DNA of 64,000 nt from Chrysogorgia sp. JL179-B06 (GCA_035772405.1 JAYKKM010000079.1:1503001-1567000), one strand, 5' to 3'; shown: positions 49,538 through 60,791, counted from the first letter of the stretch. Notes: generated from the sequence alone by a model not told the origin. Numbers and translations are program-made.

Positions 49538-49738
49538 TGTAATATAATGTTTGCGGGTATTTCTTTTGTTCTTTCGTAATCGTACCTCCGTTGGCGTCAA
49601 ACCGGGTATGATTAGTTCTAATCAGACCTGGTTTGCCGTCAACGGAGGTAAGATTAGCAAAATGGATATAATGAGGTATATTAGTTGTTAATGGTCCTGT
49701 GAGAACAAAAAGAAATACCCGCAAACACTATATTACTC
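49538..49738. mobile_element. Short fold-back element
   Basis: AATGTTTGCGGGTATTTCTT ... pairs with AAGAAATACCCGCAAACACT; an inner pair is ACCTCCGTTG..GTCAAACC. Confidence 0.82.
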
Positions 49739-49779
49739 AACTAATACAGATTCTACTCTTCATGGCAAGAAATAGTATA

Positions 49780-50045
49780 CTGTAAACTCTCAAAAAGTTT
49801 GAAAATAAATAAAAAGTAAAAGGTAAAAAAGTAAAAAAATAAGAAAGTAAAAAGTAATTAAAAAGTAAAAAGTAATTAAAAAGTGATTAAAAAGTAAAAA
49901 GTAATTAAAAAAGTAATTAAAAAGTAAAAAAGTAAAAATTAATTTAATTAAAATTAATTAAAGTAAAAAAATAATTTTACAATAAATAAAAAGTAAAAAA
50001 AGAAAAAAAAGTAAAAAGTAATTAAAAAAGTAATTAAAAAGTAGA
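49780..50045. repeat. AAAAAGTAATT tandem tract
   Basis: A-rich repeats of AAAAAGTAATTAAAAAGT next to the SEA exon 3 donor. Confidence 0.85.
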
Positions 50046-50083
50046 AACTATTAATAAAGTATTCTGCTACTAGTAATTATTAC

Positions 50084-50253
50084 CAGTCAACATCAATGAG
50101 TCAACGAACACCCCTCTACCAGCCAACGTCTTGTAATGATCCAAATGATCTTGTAATAGTTTCAACGGGTGGTCGACGGCTTTTAAAAAGTGTAATGCAA
50201 AGTAAACAATGACAGACTTGACATTTTCTGGATCATAAGGATAACAACCTGGC
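50084..50253 (-). CDS. Host exon: SEA domain part 3
   Basis: Phase 2 to 1. Completes QPGC..., then VKSVIVYFALHF and a helical tail. I do not see the G^SVVV autocleavage motif, so cleavage is unlikely. Confidence 0.75.
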
Positions 50254-50387
50254 CTGAAAGAAGGAATTCGAACAATAATTGGAATCATTCAAGTTTTTGC
50301 ATTCATCAATTTTACACACCAAACAAACGAGCAGTTGAAATAAATATTTCATGGTCTAGAAGAGACGCTGAATGAATAAATGCTTAC

Positions 50388-50446
50388 TGGAAACCATTGA
50401 TGGTCACTCGCCCAAAATCACTTTGCACTGAATAGATTTTTGTTAT
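50388..50446 (-). CDS. Host exon: SEA domain part 2
   Basis: 59 bp, phase 0 to 2. ITKIYSVQSDFGRVTINGFQ is the usual SEA middle (helix end, then F..V.v..F.pG). Confidence 0.75.
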
Positions 50447-50557
50447 CTGAAAATAAATATTTAAATGTTATGCGTGTTCAGGAAGGACAAAAGTCTTTTG
50501 GGATCACGAAAATTTACCATGTTTTTAAAGATACTTGTCGTCCCGGTTTTAGCTTAC

Positions 50558-50655
50558 CGCTTTTTTAACTGCGAGAGCAAATTCTTGGTAGAGAGGACTG
50601 TATCTAATTCCCAATTCCTTAAACCAGACTTGCCTTAGAATCAACGAAGCACACG
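50558..50655 (-). CDS. Host exon: SEA domain part 1
   Basis: Phase 1 to 0. RQVWFKELGIRYSPLYQEFA followed by LAVKKA fits the first strands and helix of a SEA domain. It continues over two further exons with exact phase match. Confidence 0.75.
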
Positions 50656-50872
50656 CTTTTTTAGCTGTCGTAAAAACAAAATGGTTGTAATCAGACTGAT
50701 TTACTTGAAATGTATTCTAAAAAATACGCCAAGTTGCGACGTTTGCATGAGAGGGGGTGGTTTATATAAGAGGGGGTGGTTTAGTATAGTACTGTGTGAT
50801 GTGGCATGGTGTTGTGTGGTATATCAGACAGGTGTAACCTCAAATCGGCCTGTCGACAACGACGTAACAAAC

Positions 50873-51033
50873 CTTTGGGAATGACGAGTCGTTTAATTCT
50901 ACAGCCTTGATACTTTGGTCCCATCGCGATGGTCACGCCATCCGGACAGCAGCCACATGTGGTCGCATGGCAAGGGACCTTCTTGCGTGGTGCTTTGCCA
51001 GGAACGTTAGGACAGTCTGCGCCGTCCTTCCTC
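50873..51033 (-). CDS. Host exon: last GCCxDG cassette
   Basis: Holds CGCCPDGVTIAMGPKYQGC. It ends in phase 1 before GTTTGT. There are two acceptor choices: 51033 (phase 2, if the microexon at 51488 is used) or 51031 (phase 1). Confidence 0.75.
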
Positions 51034-51487
51034 TGGACAGAAAAGGTAAAAAAATTAGTGTGAAGTCAAAGATGCGTTCAATATAAATAGATACTCTGAA
51101 AGATTGGTGTACTGCCAAAATAGTGTGTAGGAGGTCTAAAGTTTTGAGTGAAGGCCCTTCGTCAGAAAGTGAGTACCTCCTACACATTATTTCAGCGCTA
51201 CACCACCTTTTAGAGTATTTGATTTGTATTTCTACACTACCTACACAGCATACCACTTTTATATCGACAGGGGCTCGCGCGGAGGTGCTTGAGAAGGGTG
51301 CAACCAACACACGTCATAATGGTTTTGGTCTCAATTTGGCCACATGGAAGAGGTGTGACGAGGATAAGAACGTTAGTGTTCATGGGATCGTTTGAAGAGA
51401 CTGGGGACGAGAAGGGTGTCAAGCAGGAAAGCAGAAACATAATATCACTGTCCCTTTAAAACTATCCCAAGAACACTTGGCTCTTAC

Positions 51488-51522
51488 CTCGTCACCAGCC
51501 TTCGACGCATTTTAGTACAGAC
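51488..51522 (-). CDS. Possible host microexon
   Basis: 35 bp between an AAG acceptor and a GTAAGAG donor. It takes phase 0 in and phase 2 out, which is needed to link the exons at 52324 and 51033. The protein (VCTKMRRRLVT) has no independent support. The link between cassettes is therefore uncertain. Confidence 0.35.
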
Positions 51523-51564
51523 CTTAGGATCTATGATGATAACCTCGACGATGATGCAGCCACA

Positions 51565-51731
51565 CGTATCGCGCGATTACCGCAAAACACAAGATTTTAC
51601 CGCACCTTCCCGCGCGAATGCGCGTGGTTCTCGCGGCATTTTTGGTAGGGATAATACTCCTATCAAAAATCCCGCGCGAACCACGCGCATTGATGCGGTA
51701 AAATCTTGCGTTTTGCGGGAATCGCGATTAC
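51565..51731. mobile_element. GC-rich fold-back element
   Basis: CGCAAAACACAAGATTTTAC ... GCGCGTGGTTC pairs with GAACCACGCGC ... GTAAAATCTTGCGTTTTGCG. Confidence 0.85.
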
Positions 51732-52092
51732 GTGTATTAAGATCTACGACGGCAACCTAGTACGGCAACGTCGTTCAAACAAAAGAATGAATAATTTTTA
51801 TTCCCAAGAGTAATCTCAACGCCGTCCTCGTTCTGTTTACAACGCCACTGAGAACATTTTCACGTCTTTAGGACGACGGTAACTCACAGAGAGATGAGAA
51901 CTGTTTCTTAAGACTTACTTAAACACCGACACTACAATCGTTTTAGAAATATTGAAGCGTTTTGGAGATCATAAAACAAGCTTTGAGTGTCAAATACGCT
52001 AGTCAATCGACCGTGGTTTCATTCCAATGCTAAAATATATATTGCTTTCACTGCCGTCGCCCTCCTAGGTTGCCGTCGTAGATCTTAAGGTC
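51731..52092. mobile_element. MITE-like element B, copy 2
   Basis: Same ends and body (CTCAACGCCGTCCTCGTTCT) as 2126-2543. Confidence 0.85.
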
Positions 52093-52183
52093 CCTATTCT
52101 AAATATGACCCGAAACCCCCTGAATCCTAATCCTAACCCCCCGGTTTACCCTAACCCTAACCTCAAGCTCGAATCTTGCGGCG

Positions 52184-52285
52184 AGACAATCGGTAACTCA
52201 ATGGTTAGAGCGTCTCTTGTTACTTTGCCACAAAAATGCGCAGGTAATAAGAAGGTTACAGGTTCGATTCCTGTCCAGGACTCGT
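52184..52285 (+). tRNA. tRNA-like SINE fragment
   Basis: CGGTAACTCAATGGTTAGAG (A-box-like) and GGTTCGATTCC (B box) are about 60 bp apart, too far for a normal tRNA without an intron. Probably a SINE. It is preceded by TTAGGG-like CCCTAACCCTAACC (52150-52163). Confidence 0.5.
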
Positions 52286-52323
52286 AAACATTTTCTGAAG
52301 ATTTGAGCTTGACGATCTCTCAC

Positions 52324-52634
52324 CTTAGCAGTTGTTTGTCCATCTGGACAACATCCATATTTTGTCTTCAAACAAGATTTCAAGGTCTTCTTCTTTGAGC
52401 ATCCTTCGCCGTTGGGACCTCGAGCGACATCGTGACCATCCGGACAACAGCCGTATTTGGTCGTAAAGCAAATTGGCTCACGAAGAAGAAGAGAAGGTTT
52501 GGGCCGCAAATATTCAGGGCATCCTTCGTTACCAGGTCCAGTGGCGGAGGATTTTCCGTCGGCACAGCAACCAAATGGCGATTCGATGCATTTGAAATTT
52601 TCCGGAATTTTCATGGTTTCTATAACTATAGTTT
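52324..52634 (-). CDS. Host exon: tandem GCCxDG cassettes
   Basis: Phase 1 in, phase 0 out. It contains FGCCADGKSSATGPGNEGC, YGCCPDGHDVARGPNGEGC and the first part of a third, YGCCPDGQTTAK. The cassette has the form GCCPDG.t.A.GP...GC, known to me from papilin-like extracellular proteins; the assignment is by pattern only. Confidence 0.85.
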
Positions 52635-53339
52635 CTGAAATACGATAATGAAAAGAAAATAGTAGGAATAGGTTAAAACGAGGAACGCTAATAACTACAC
52701 GCATGCGAATGGGAGCCACTTATTGGGTATGGCATGGGACCGGTTATCCGTAGCTCATGATAGGAGAGGTAAGACAATTCCTTCGCTCCATAGTCTGAGG
52801 CAACTCTGTGGCTTCTTTTTTCCGAGTCAAATCGCTTCCAAAGAAGCAACAGAGTTGCCTGCGTTGGAGGCTAGGTTCAAGCCCCTGATTCAAGATCTAC
52901 ACCATCAGCGTCAACGTTGATTTCTGTCAACACCAATGATGAGTTGGTCCTAAAGCCACCTGGACGGTCCAAGCCCGATGCCGACAAAGATGGTCAAGAC
53001 AGATTCTCATCATTCAAATCTACAGCTAAGAGAGAAGAACTTGCTAATGAGGCAGCGCACTCATACAAAGACTCTCAATTCTCAAATCTACAGCTACGAG
53101 AGAAGAACTTGCTAATGAGGCAGCGCACTACGGTAGTGCACCGCAACTTACATAGCGAAGCTCCTCTGCAGGAGAATTTCAATGGTTAAAAAAATAGTCT
53201 CGGATGCGTCCGCATGATAGATAGATATTTTCTCCATAAATCGTATAACTTGCAAGAACTAACTAAGCTGTGAAAAAAGCTGAATAGTTGTTTGAAGATC
53301 GTCCACGTACGGCGTAAAACCCATATACATTCTACTCAC
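52635..53339. other. Intron with unresolved GC-richer block
   Basis: Between 52720 and 53170 base content is higher in GC and a 69-bp unit (AAGAACTTGCTAATGAGGCA) is repeated twice. It may be a fragment of a mobile element; frames are broken. Confidence 0.45.
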
Positions 53340-53696
53340 CAACGCAAATTGGTTTCCCATCAACCGTTCTGGTATTCTCTCGTTCCTTCCCAGTCTTCTT
53401 GTCCGCACACCAACACAGTAATGTTGTGTTTGGAAATGTGTAGCACTGCACATCATTAAAATCCCCTTCGTGGTCGCACGTAGGAACGAAGTTTGTTGCA
53501 GAAGACTGGATCGAACTTTTTCTTTCTTTTTGACACACTGTCGAGTTGTCGTGGTTGACGTGGATGCGGACTGGCCTGCGCTCGGGTGTTTTGGGGCAGC
53601 CAACCTTCGCTGGATCAGGCGCTGGAGTTTTCCCATCGGTGCAACAACCGTACAGACCACAATGGTGATGTATTGAAGATAAGGATTTGGATAATA
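53340..53696 (-). CDS. Host exon: GCCxDG cassette plus second thyroglobulin-1 repeat
   Basis: 119 codons, phase 1-1. It starts with YGCCTDGKTPAPDPAKVGC, one of several GCCxDG cassettes in this gene. Then a thyroglobulin-1 repeat follows (VPTCDHEGDFNDVQC...LLCWCADK...PICVG). Confidence 0.88.
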
Positions 53697-53734
53697 CTAA
53701 AAATAAACGAATCACAATGAATCTTTAATGAATT

Positions 53735-54225
53735 TGAGAAAATGCAATTCATATGAAAGATCTTACTGACTTTAGTTTATTTCCAAAGTTTCAGCATTCC
53801 TATCAATTTAGTTAAGAAGATATGGCTAGTTGAAGTTGAAATTTGAGGATTTGGACGCCATATTGGTTTTGAAAATATGACGTCATTGAGTGATTCTTTA
53901 TCGGCAGTAGAGTTGTTTTGATGGCAATCACATAGTGATAGCTGTTGTGAATGCTCTTTGGAGGAGAATTAGTCGAAATAAACTATTTAGTTCCTCATGC
54001 AGGAAAGTAGAGGAGATTCTTAGGCATAATACGAGATAGAATCACTGTGACGTCATATTTGAGAAACAAATATGGCGTCGAAATTAGACAAACTCTCCAA
54101 ATTCAACTAGCCATATCTTCTTAACTAAATTGATACGAATGCTGAAACATTGGAAATAAACTAAAGTCAGTAAGACTTTATATGAACTACATTTGTATTT
54201 TGGCTGGAGTATCACTTTAAGGTCC
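53735..54225. mobile_element. MITE-like element D, copy 2
   Basis: Opposite orientation to 13400-13815. Its own ends are inverted copies of AAATTGATA.GAATGCTGAA. Confidence 0.82.
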
Positions 54226-54286
54226 TTAGGTCCCTACTTCAGTATCGCATAATATAAGTAATGGAGTGTAACGCTACATTACATAC

Positions 54287-54457
54287 ATGGTTGATTAGTA
54301 AGCGACATGGACACAGTTTTCGGATGCTTGGGGTGTTTCGAATGATGTGAAATAGTAGCGTCATGTTTCCTTGAACCACTGCTTGTATTCCTTGACGTCG
54401 ACGCATGAGGACTTGACTTTTGTTGTATTATTTTTAGCGATGTATCATTTTTGGATA
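54287..54457 (-). CDS. Host exon: Ser/His/Lys-rich linker
   Basis: 57 codons, phase 1-1, with donor GTATGT and acceptor TTCTTTAG. Low complexity (SSGSRKHDATISHHSKHPKH). Length and phases fit the chain, but the protein gives no independent support. Confidence 0.55.
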
Positions 54458-55015
54458 CTAAAGAAAAGAAAGACAAACAAAGTGGTTTCATTAGATTGGG
54501 ACGGTCGTGAGATATGATCAAACAAATCATGAATTCATGCAAACAGTAAACTGAAAAAACAACAAAATATAATAAAAAGAGTAAACTGCGAAACATGTAT
54601 CGAAAGACTGAAAGCCCTTCGTCAGATATAACAAAAATACGTTACGACTCGTAACTATATCGAGCTGTATACTGTATACTAAACTGTCGAAGTTATTTAT
54701 TATCTAGTTCTAGAAAAACCTACCTTTCTCATTCCAAGTTTAGCCACAAACAACTGAAGCATTGGCTTTCAAGAAAAAAAGCGCGGGAAAAACCGGTTTT
54801 CAAAACAGGTTTTTTAAAGTGCAAGTGAAATTTGTACTCGTCTATATATCGAGTTTGATTTGGACTCAACGAAACAAAGTTGACCAATAATAAAAACCTT
54901 TTACTTTTAGTTTTCCGATTCTTATTATGTTTTGTACATTCGTACTGTCTATGCAGCATTATATATTTTTCATATTACTTGAAATAAAACCTAAAGAAGT
55001 ATTCTTCCCTCTCAC
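54458..55015. other. Intron, nothing recognised
   Basis: AT-rich, no domain or repeat seen. Confidence 0.5.
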
Positions 55016-55219
55016 CATTCTCACAAATTGGCGTGCTACCATCCATCGTTCTTGTTTCGGACACCTCCTCGCCTTTCCCATCGACACACCAACATTGCTT
55101 GCCAAATCCTGCATGTTCAAAACATTGTACGGGAGCATAGCTGCCGTCTTGTTGACATTCAGGAACGAAACTATCATCCATACTTACAGCCATTTTACGT
55201 TCAATCAGACAAGCTGTTT
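55016..55219 (-). CDS. Host exon: thyroglobulin type-1 repeat
   Basis: 68 codons, phase 1-1. The order TACLIERK...PECQQDGSYAPVQC...CWCVDGKGEE...C fits the thyroglobulin-1 signature including QC and CWCV. Such repeats often inhibit cysteine proteases. The final cysteine is in ...PICENG. Confidence 0.92.
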
Positions 55220-55359
55220 CTAAAAAAAAAGGAGACAACGGCGATACAAAAGGCTCAAAAGTTGCAACTGAAAATGTAAGCAGGAAGATGAGATAATACT
55301 CTAGTCCTTATTCTAATCACAAAATACCTAAATTTGTGAAAATAGTATACCTTTATTAG

Positions 55360-55715
55360 ATGTGTGAAGTTGATCGTCCAGGTTGTTGTAGTCTTGAGAA
55401 AGACTATTGTTGGTGACTGACGTTTCGACGGCCTCAGCGGCGGTCATCTTCAGAGTCAAGTAAAGCGTGTTTGTCAGCGTTTGCCTATTTTTATATACGT
55501 CTGGTTCATTACGTCATCGTTTGTTTGTGTCATAATTAGTGTGAGTAGGTGTTGCGTCGTGCGTTAAGCGTGGGCCAATATTGTTCGTTATCAGTTGTTT
55601 GTTGCGTTAAGCGTGGGTCTATTGTTCGTTGGTACGTGCGAAGAAGTCTTTTGTATGGTGTATGGTTATTGTACAACAATCTGGACGATGAACTTCACAC
55701 ATCTATGACACTGCT
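55360..55715. mobile_element. Repeat element E, copy 2
   Basis: Inverse of 7735-8095, with GACTGACGTTTCGACG and GAAGTTGATCGTCCAGGTTG. Confidence 0.75.
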
Positions 55716-55793
55716 AGGTTCAAACAATTTACTTTAGTATACCTTTACTTAGCAAACTGGGTTATATAATATTAAACATATTGTGTGGCTTAC

Positions 55794-56237
55794 TCTTTTT
55801 GTTCTCTTCAAGCGTTGTGCTGTCGTGTAACCCAATAGCTTCAGACGCAATTGCTTTATTTATGGTAACTGTAGAGGTATCAGAGGTCGTGGAGGGTAAA
55901 TTGAGGATATTGGCTTGTTCGTATGAGGTCTGTGGGGCTGCATCGGCTGAAGCTTTAGAAGGGGATTTGTTGAGGTTTTTGGGAGGAGGTGGGGCTGGGG
56001 GAGGAGGAGGTGAAGCTGGAGGAGGAGGAGGTGGGGGAGGGGGAGGAGGTGCGGGAGGTGCGGGAGGAGGTGGGGGAGGAGAAGGAGGTGGGGCAGGAGC
56101 AAGATCGGATGTTGGAGAGGATGGCGTCGAAGAAGCTTTTGTTTCCTTTGTTTTAGATTTTGATGATTCACTTGAATGTTTGGAGACGTTGGATAAAAGT
56201 GGTGATAAACCAGCCACCTGGATAGGCTTTTCATCAT
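55794..56237 (-). CDS. Host exon: polyproline spacer
   Basis: 148 codons, phase 1-1. The centre is a proline tract with A, S and T breaks. Before it is a Ser/Lys-rich part (SSESSKSKTKETKASS). It may act as a rigid linker. Confidence 0.7.
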
Positions 56238-56365
56238 CTACGAAGGAAACAAACAATAATGATATGAATTGATATATGACATTCCTAAATTCTAAACTTT
56301 ATTCTCAAAACACCAGATCTTACGTCAGTGTGACGTAATTCATGCCGAGTTATGGTAACATCAGG

Positions 56366-56746
56366 GACTTTAATATCAACGACGCAGCAACCTTCAAAAC
56401 AAAAGAATTCTTCATGCGAAACAAAGAGAATGAATAATTTGTAGTCTCAAGAGTATTCTCAACACCGTCCTCGTTCTGTTTACAACGCAACTCTGAGCAT
56501 TTTCACGTCTTCAGGACGACGTGAACTCGCTGAGAAGTGAGAGCTGTTCCTTAATGTTGACTTCAGCTCAAACATTGCAATCGTTTTAGCAGAACTGGAG
56601 CGTTTTAGAGGTCATAAAACAAGCTTCAAATCTCATATACGGTAGTCAATTTACGATGGCTTCTTTCAAATGCTTAAATTCACACTGATTGTTAAAGTGT
56701 TGAGGCCGCTTCGTTGAGGTTGTCGCGTTGTAGATCTTAAAGTCCC
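56366..56746. mobile_element. MITE-like element B, copy 3, diverged
   Basis: Keeps CACCGTCCTCGTTCTGTTTA and the GTAGATCTTAAAGTCCC end; more changed than the other two. Confidence 0.72.
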
Positions 56747-56759
56747 TTGGAAACATTAC

Positions 56760-57704
56760 CTTGTTTTGTAATCTTATCTTGTGAGTCAGTAAACGTCGTT
56801 GACGATGCACCATCGTAACTGTACAACTGTCCAGCGGCACCATCTGACGTAACACCAGCTTGTGTATCATTGATGACGTTCTCTGTGGATGAACTGATGT
56901 CATTAAGCATCCCTCCAATGACTTCGTTTGACAAATTGACGACTTCGGTTTCATTCAGCTTTGTCAAGGTACCATTGATGCGATATATGGTACCATTAAT
57001 CTTAATCATAGCTGTACCATTAACAACTGTAATGTTGTTGTTTACCGTTAAGTTGGTGTTATCAAGAAAACGTTCGTCTCCAAGTGACAGCTGCTGTTCA
57101 GTACTTGGTGTAGAAACATCTTGGTTATCCGTTATGTTTATCGCTGGAATGGTGGCAATAGTTTCTCCTGAAGGTTGTGGATTCGTGGCTTGGTTCTGAG
57201 TATCTTCTGGAGTGGTAGTAACACCTTGATTATCCGTTGGGTTTATCGCTGGAATGGTTGCAATAGTTTCCCCTGGAGGTTGTGTAGTCGCGGCTTGGTT
57301 CTGAGTGTCAACTGTAGTGGTAGCTGCATTACTAGGTTCTTGATCCGGGGGACTTTGATTGGGGTAGGAATATGTGTCCGACGGGTTTTGTTCATTCGCG
57401 TTCGGGTAAGTCGAAGAGTTTGGTAGTTGTCCAGCGGTCTCCTCCAGAGGACGTTGCTCGATGGGTGTTTGAGCAGCAGTCTCCAAGGGAGGAGCATCAG
57501 TGACGAGTGGAAAAGCACTGATGCTTTCTCCAGGGGATCCCGGGACGTTGTCTTGATTGTAGTCTGAGGGATTAATGTGAAGATGTGGGTCGTTGAAAGG
57601 ATCGTGGACTTCGGACCCAGGATCGGAATATGCTGACGGGACGTCGGATCTCGGTATAGCTTGCTCGGTATGTTCGTCGCTTTCGTGACGCAGTCTTACG
57701 ACAC
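56760..57704 (-). CDS. Host exon: mucin-like, N-glycosylation-rich
   Basis: 315 codons, phase 1-1, bounded by TTACAG and GTAATG. Rich in T, S, P, N and Q. It contains two or three imperfect repeats of the type DTQNQA(T)..QP.GETIATIPAIN. Then follow many N-x-T/S sequons (NLTVNNNIT...NGT...NGT...NET). A long, flexible, heavily glycosylated spacer is likely. Confidence 0.75.
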
Positions 57705-57714
57705 CTGTAAATAA

Positions 57715-58325
57715 GGAATGAATGAAGGAAGGAAATATTGAAGGACTGAATGAAGGAATAAAGAAAGGAAGGAATGAACAAAGAAGGGAAAAGGGAATAA
57801 AGAAAGGAAGGAATGAACAAAGAAAGGAAAAGGGAATAAAGAAAGGAAGGAAGGAATAAAGAAAAGAAAAGGAATAAAGCAAGCAAGCAATAAAGATAGG
57901 AAGGAATAAAGGAAGGAATAAAGGAAGGAATAAAGGAAGGAAGGAAGGAATAAAGAAAGAAAGGAATAAAGAAAGAAAGGAAGGAATAAAGAAAGGAAGG
58001 AATAAAGGTGGGAAGGAACGAATGAAGAAAGAAAGGAATGATTGAATGAAAAAAGGAATAAATATTGAAGGATTGAATGAAGGAATAAAGAAAGGAAAGA
58101 AGGAATAAAGAATGGAAAGAAGGAATAAAGAATGGAAAGAAGGAATAAAGAAAGGAAAGAAGGAATAAAGAAAGGAAAGAAGGAATAAAGAATGGAAAAG
58201 GGAATGAGAAAATAAAGAAAGGAAAGAAGGAATAAAAAGGAATGAAGAAAGGAATAATGAAGGAAGAAAATAATTAAGGAATGAAGTAAGGATCGGATGG
58301 AAGTAAGGAATTAGGAAGGGAGAGA
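57715..58325. repeat. GGAATAAAGAAA tandem tract
   Basis: Purine-rich 8-14-bp units fill the intron between the mucin-like exon and the basic linker exon. Confidence 0.93.
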
Positions 58326-58349
58326 AAAGCTAAACTAAAGTCAACCTAC

Positions 58350-58433
58350 CTGTTATTTTTATTTCCTTGGGTTCGTCAAATAATACTATCTGATCACGTT
58401 TATTATGTTTCTTTTTCCTCTTTCCCTTATAAC
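58350..58433 (-). CDS. Host exon: short basic linker
   Basis: 28 codons, phase 1-1, encoding GYKGKRKKKHNKRDQ then a mixed tail. It may be a heparin-binding or furin-type cleavage stretch, which is inference. Both splice sites are good (TTTTAG and GTAGGT). Confidence 0.7.
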
Positions 58434-58516
58434 CTAAAAGCAACATCAAATTGGCGTACAAACAACATGTATTATAGCAAGAATAAATAAACCCAGAATA
58501 AACAGAAATAGAAAAC

Positions 58517-58856
58517 TTAAAGTGTCTATCTCACGTTTGGGGATTTTACATATTCGTAATATTTGGGTCTTCCTGAGCAAAATCATAATATATATTGTCA
58601 GCCGAAAATTTCATCTTCATGGACTTTTTCGCTGTCAAAGTTACCAGATGTGATGTCACAAGAGGCATTCCAAACCAGTTTCCTTTTGTTGCTTGCCACA
58701 AAAATGCCTCTTGTGACATCCCATCCGATAAATTTAACCGCAAAAAAGTCCATGAAGATGAAATTTTCGGCTGACAATATATACTACGATTTTGCTCAGG
58801 AAAACCCAAATATTACGGATATGTAAAATCCCCAAACGTGAGCTGGCACCTTAAGT
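58517..58856. mobile_element. Fold-back element A, full copy
   Basis: Long inverted arms meet near 58690 (TCACGTTTGGGGATTTTACA ... and its inverse). No coding frame of note; a non-autonomous DNA transposon by form. Confidence 0.82.
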
Positions 58857-58928
58857 ACAACCTCTCTACATTGTGTACACCAAACACACATGCTATTCAT
58901 GGTTAGCTTGAAAAACCTCTTTCCTCAC

Positions 58929-59192
58929 CTGTTGAAAACACTGAATTTTTCCAATCTCCGCCACAATACTGATCTTCAGTATTTTTACAATCACTATCAC
59001 ACATCTCATCAGGTAGTTTACCAAACCGACCATACTGGTTGCCACAAAAACAGAGATAGGAAAACTGCATAGCTGCATACTCATACTCAAGCTCCTGGCA
59101 ACCACTCACACACACTTTCACTGTCACGTTATTGTTATGTAATCTCTGAAGCAGGTCACGTGGTGAACCATCTTTGTAACATCCCATGTAAT
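58929..59192 (-). CDS. Host exon: WSC domain
   Basis: 88 codons, phase 1-1. The pattern YMGCYKDG...CVSGC...YLCFCGNQYG...C...C...YCGG is a WSC domain, a cysteine-rich carbohydrate-binding module of extracellular proteins. The acceptor TTTATAG and donor GTGAGG fit. The domain is complete. Confidence 0.92.
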
Positions 59193-59780
59193 CTATTTAT
59201 AAAAAGAGAAAAAATTGCCTGTGAAACGAAAAATTATACTCTGTTTTATGACCCATTTTGGTACTTCTTGATGCGCTGAATCTTATGGTGGTATCGGTTT
59301 TTCAATCACGCCAAAGGAAAGTGTTTTATATTTTATGTAAAAGTGGAAAAATTACACCAATTTTTTTCCACCTCATTGCGCGGTCAAATCACCTCTTTAA
59401 CGTCACAAGAGTCGGCATATATTCTAGAGATGAAAAAATCATTTCTGATCTCGCTTTCAGAGGAAGTTGACTCTAACTCAAACATCAGTAATATTTCCAC
59501 AGCTAAGCATTCAAGCACCACAAAAAACATATCGATATTATCGACGACTCTAGCGTGTGACGTCACTAGACTGCTGCTTCGGTCCCAGACCCCCGGACAT
59601 TTTTAATCAAAAGAGTAATAGTTTGAACGTCGATAAAAGCACTTTCCCGTACCGTGATTGAAAACCCGATAGCATCATAATATCCAGCGCATCACAAAGT
59701 ACCAAAGTAGGTCAAGTTTAACAAGAGTTTTTCTTAGAGAAAGCGAAATGTAATTACAAAATTAATATCAAAACACTCAC

Positions 59781-59829
59781 CTGCTGACAATAATGGAAAA
59801 ATGGAAAACCAAATCGCCAACCAGCGCAT
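59781..59829 (-). CDS. Host gene exon 1: start codon and signal peptide
   Basis: The ATG at 59829 opens MRWLAIWFSIFPLLSA, a clean secretion signal. The donor GTGAGT follows at 59780, leaving phase 1. The 5' UTR runs right of 59829 for an unknown distance. It matches the phase of the next exon at 59192. Confidence 0.85.
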
Positions 59830-60346
59830 TGTGGCCAGCTCTAGTGCAGGCAATCCGCTTTAAGATCTTTGCTCCTTCAATATATAATTTTATATAAACA
59901 TATATAAACCTACAACGAAAAGGGATGCTATAATACTGTTTATATAATAATGAATTTTATTGCTGAGTTTTACAGAATTAAATATCTTCGTTTAATACAT
60001 AGGTTACGTGCTGTGTCAAATACAAATTGGGAAGGATTTAAGGTGGCTTGATAGTCTAAATCATGAGAAATTACATTTTTTCCCCATCACAAGTTTTGTA
60101 ATGCAGATCTGTGCTTTATTTTGGTTCATTGCATAGCTCTAGCGGTGGTCTTGATTATTGAAACGTTTCACACTTGTAGCATTTGTATATCTAGCGAAAT
60201 CGTGTTTATGATAAGCGGGTATGCAAATTAGCTTTCTGGATTTATTGGAAACACGATTACTCTATTCAGCTAAACTTTGAGGGTCTGATCTTAATCTGTT
60301 CGCTTATGTATTTATAATACAACGCTGTGGTTCTAAAGCAGTTAGG

Positions 60347-60546
60347 GTTAATGTGTTAATATACACACTGCTGTAGTGAATGTGGGAGAGCTTGGAGTAG
60401 ACAAACGACGCATGGACGACACGAAGGACGTGTCTACCATTACGAAAGACGTCTACGAGGCCACAAAGGCTAATTAAGATGCACATAAAAGAATATTTAA
60501 ATTGGCCGCCATTGAGACGCTCTAACCATTGAGCTAACCGAGCTCA
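60347..60546 (-). mobile_element. tRNA-derived SINE, copy 2
   Basis: Shares GGGAGAGCTTGGAGTAGACA with 4345-4500 and has a partial tRNA-like A box (GGTTAGCTCAATGGTTAGAG on minus). Confidence 0.7.
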
Positions 60547-60661
60547 GATCTGAGCAGCAAATATTTAAGGGCTAAGCAAGATACAGATTCATGATACAGT
60601 AGCTTGCAATTTCCTGAAGAGAATAGAGGTCGTAATTTCGTAATCGATTGCCATCAGGGAG

Positions 60662-60791
60662 TATTACAACTAAAAATTGAATGTATTAGGGTAAACCAAA
60701 AACAAAATTCAAGATATACCAATCTTCATGAGGGAATCTTGAATTATGTTTTTGGTTTACCCTAATACATTCAATTTTTAGTTGTTATACT
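60662..60791. repeat. Inverted repeat, ~50-bp arms
   Basis: ACAACTAAAAATTGAATGTA ... TTTTGGTTTACC and its inverse around a ~30-bp spacer. Confidence 0.85.

Noticed and set aside
49524..49724. Possible exon with HYIHFANLTSVDG
   Set aside because: It lies entirely in a fold-back element, and the flanking exons already join in phase without it.
51237..51440. Possible cysteine exon with CVGCTLLKHLRASPC
   Set aside because: It could link the GCCxDG exons, but splice sites and phases do not fit better than the 51488 microexon, and it lacks the GP...GC end.
52150..52165. Telomere-like CCCTAACCCTAACC
   Set aside because: Only about two units, inside an intron; not a telomere or a clear interstitial array.
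58546..58826. Mirror 87-codon ORFs on both strands
   Set aside because: Arms of fold-back element A, not genes.
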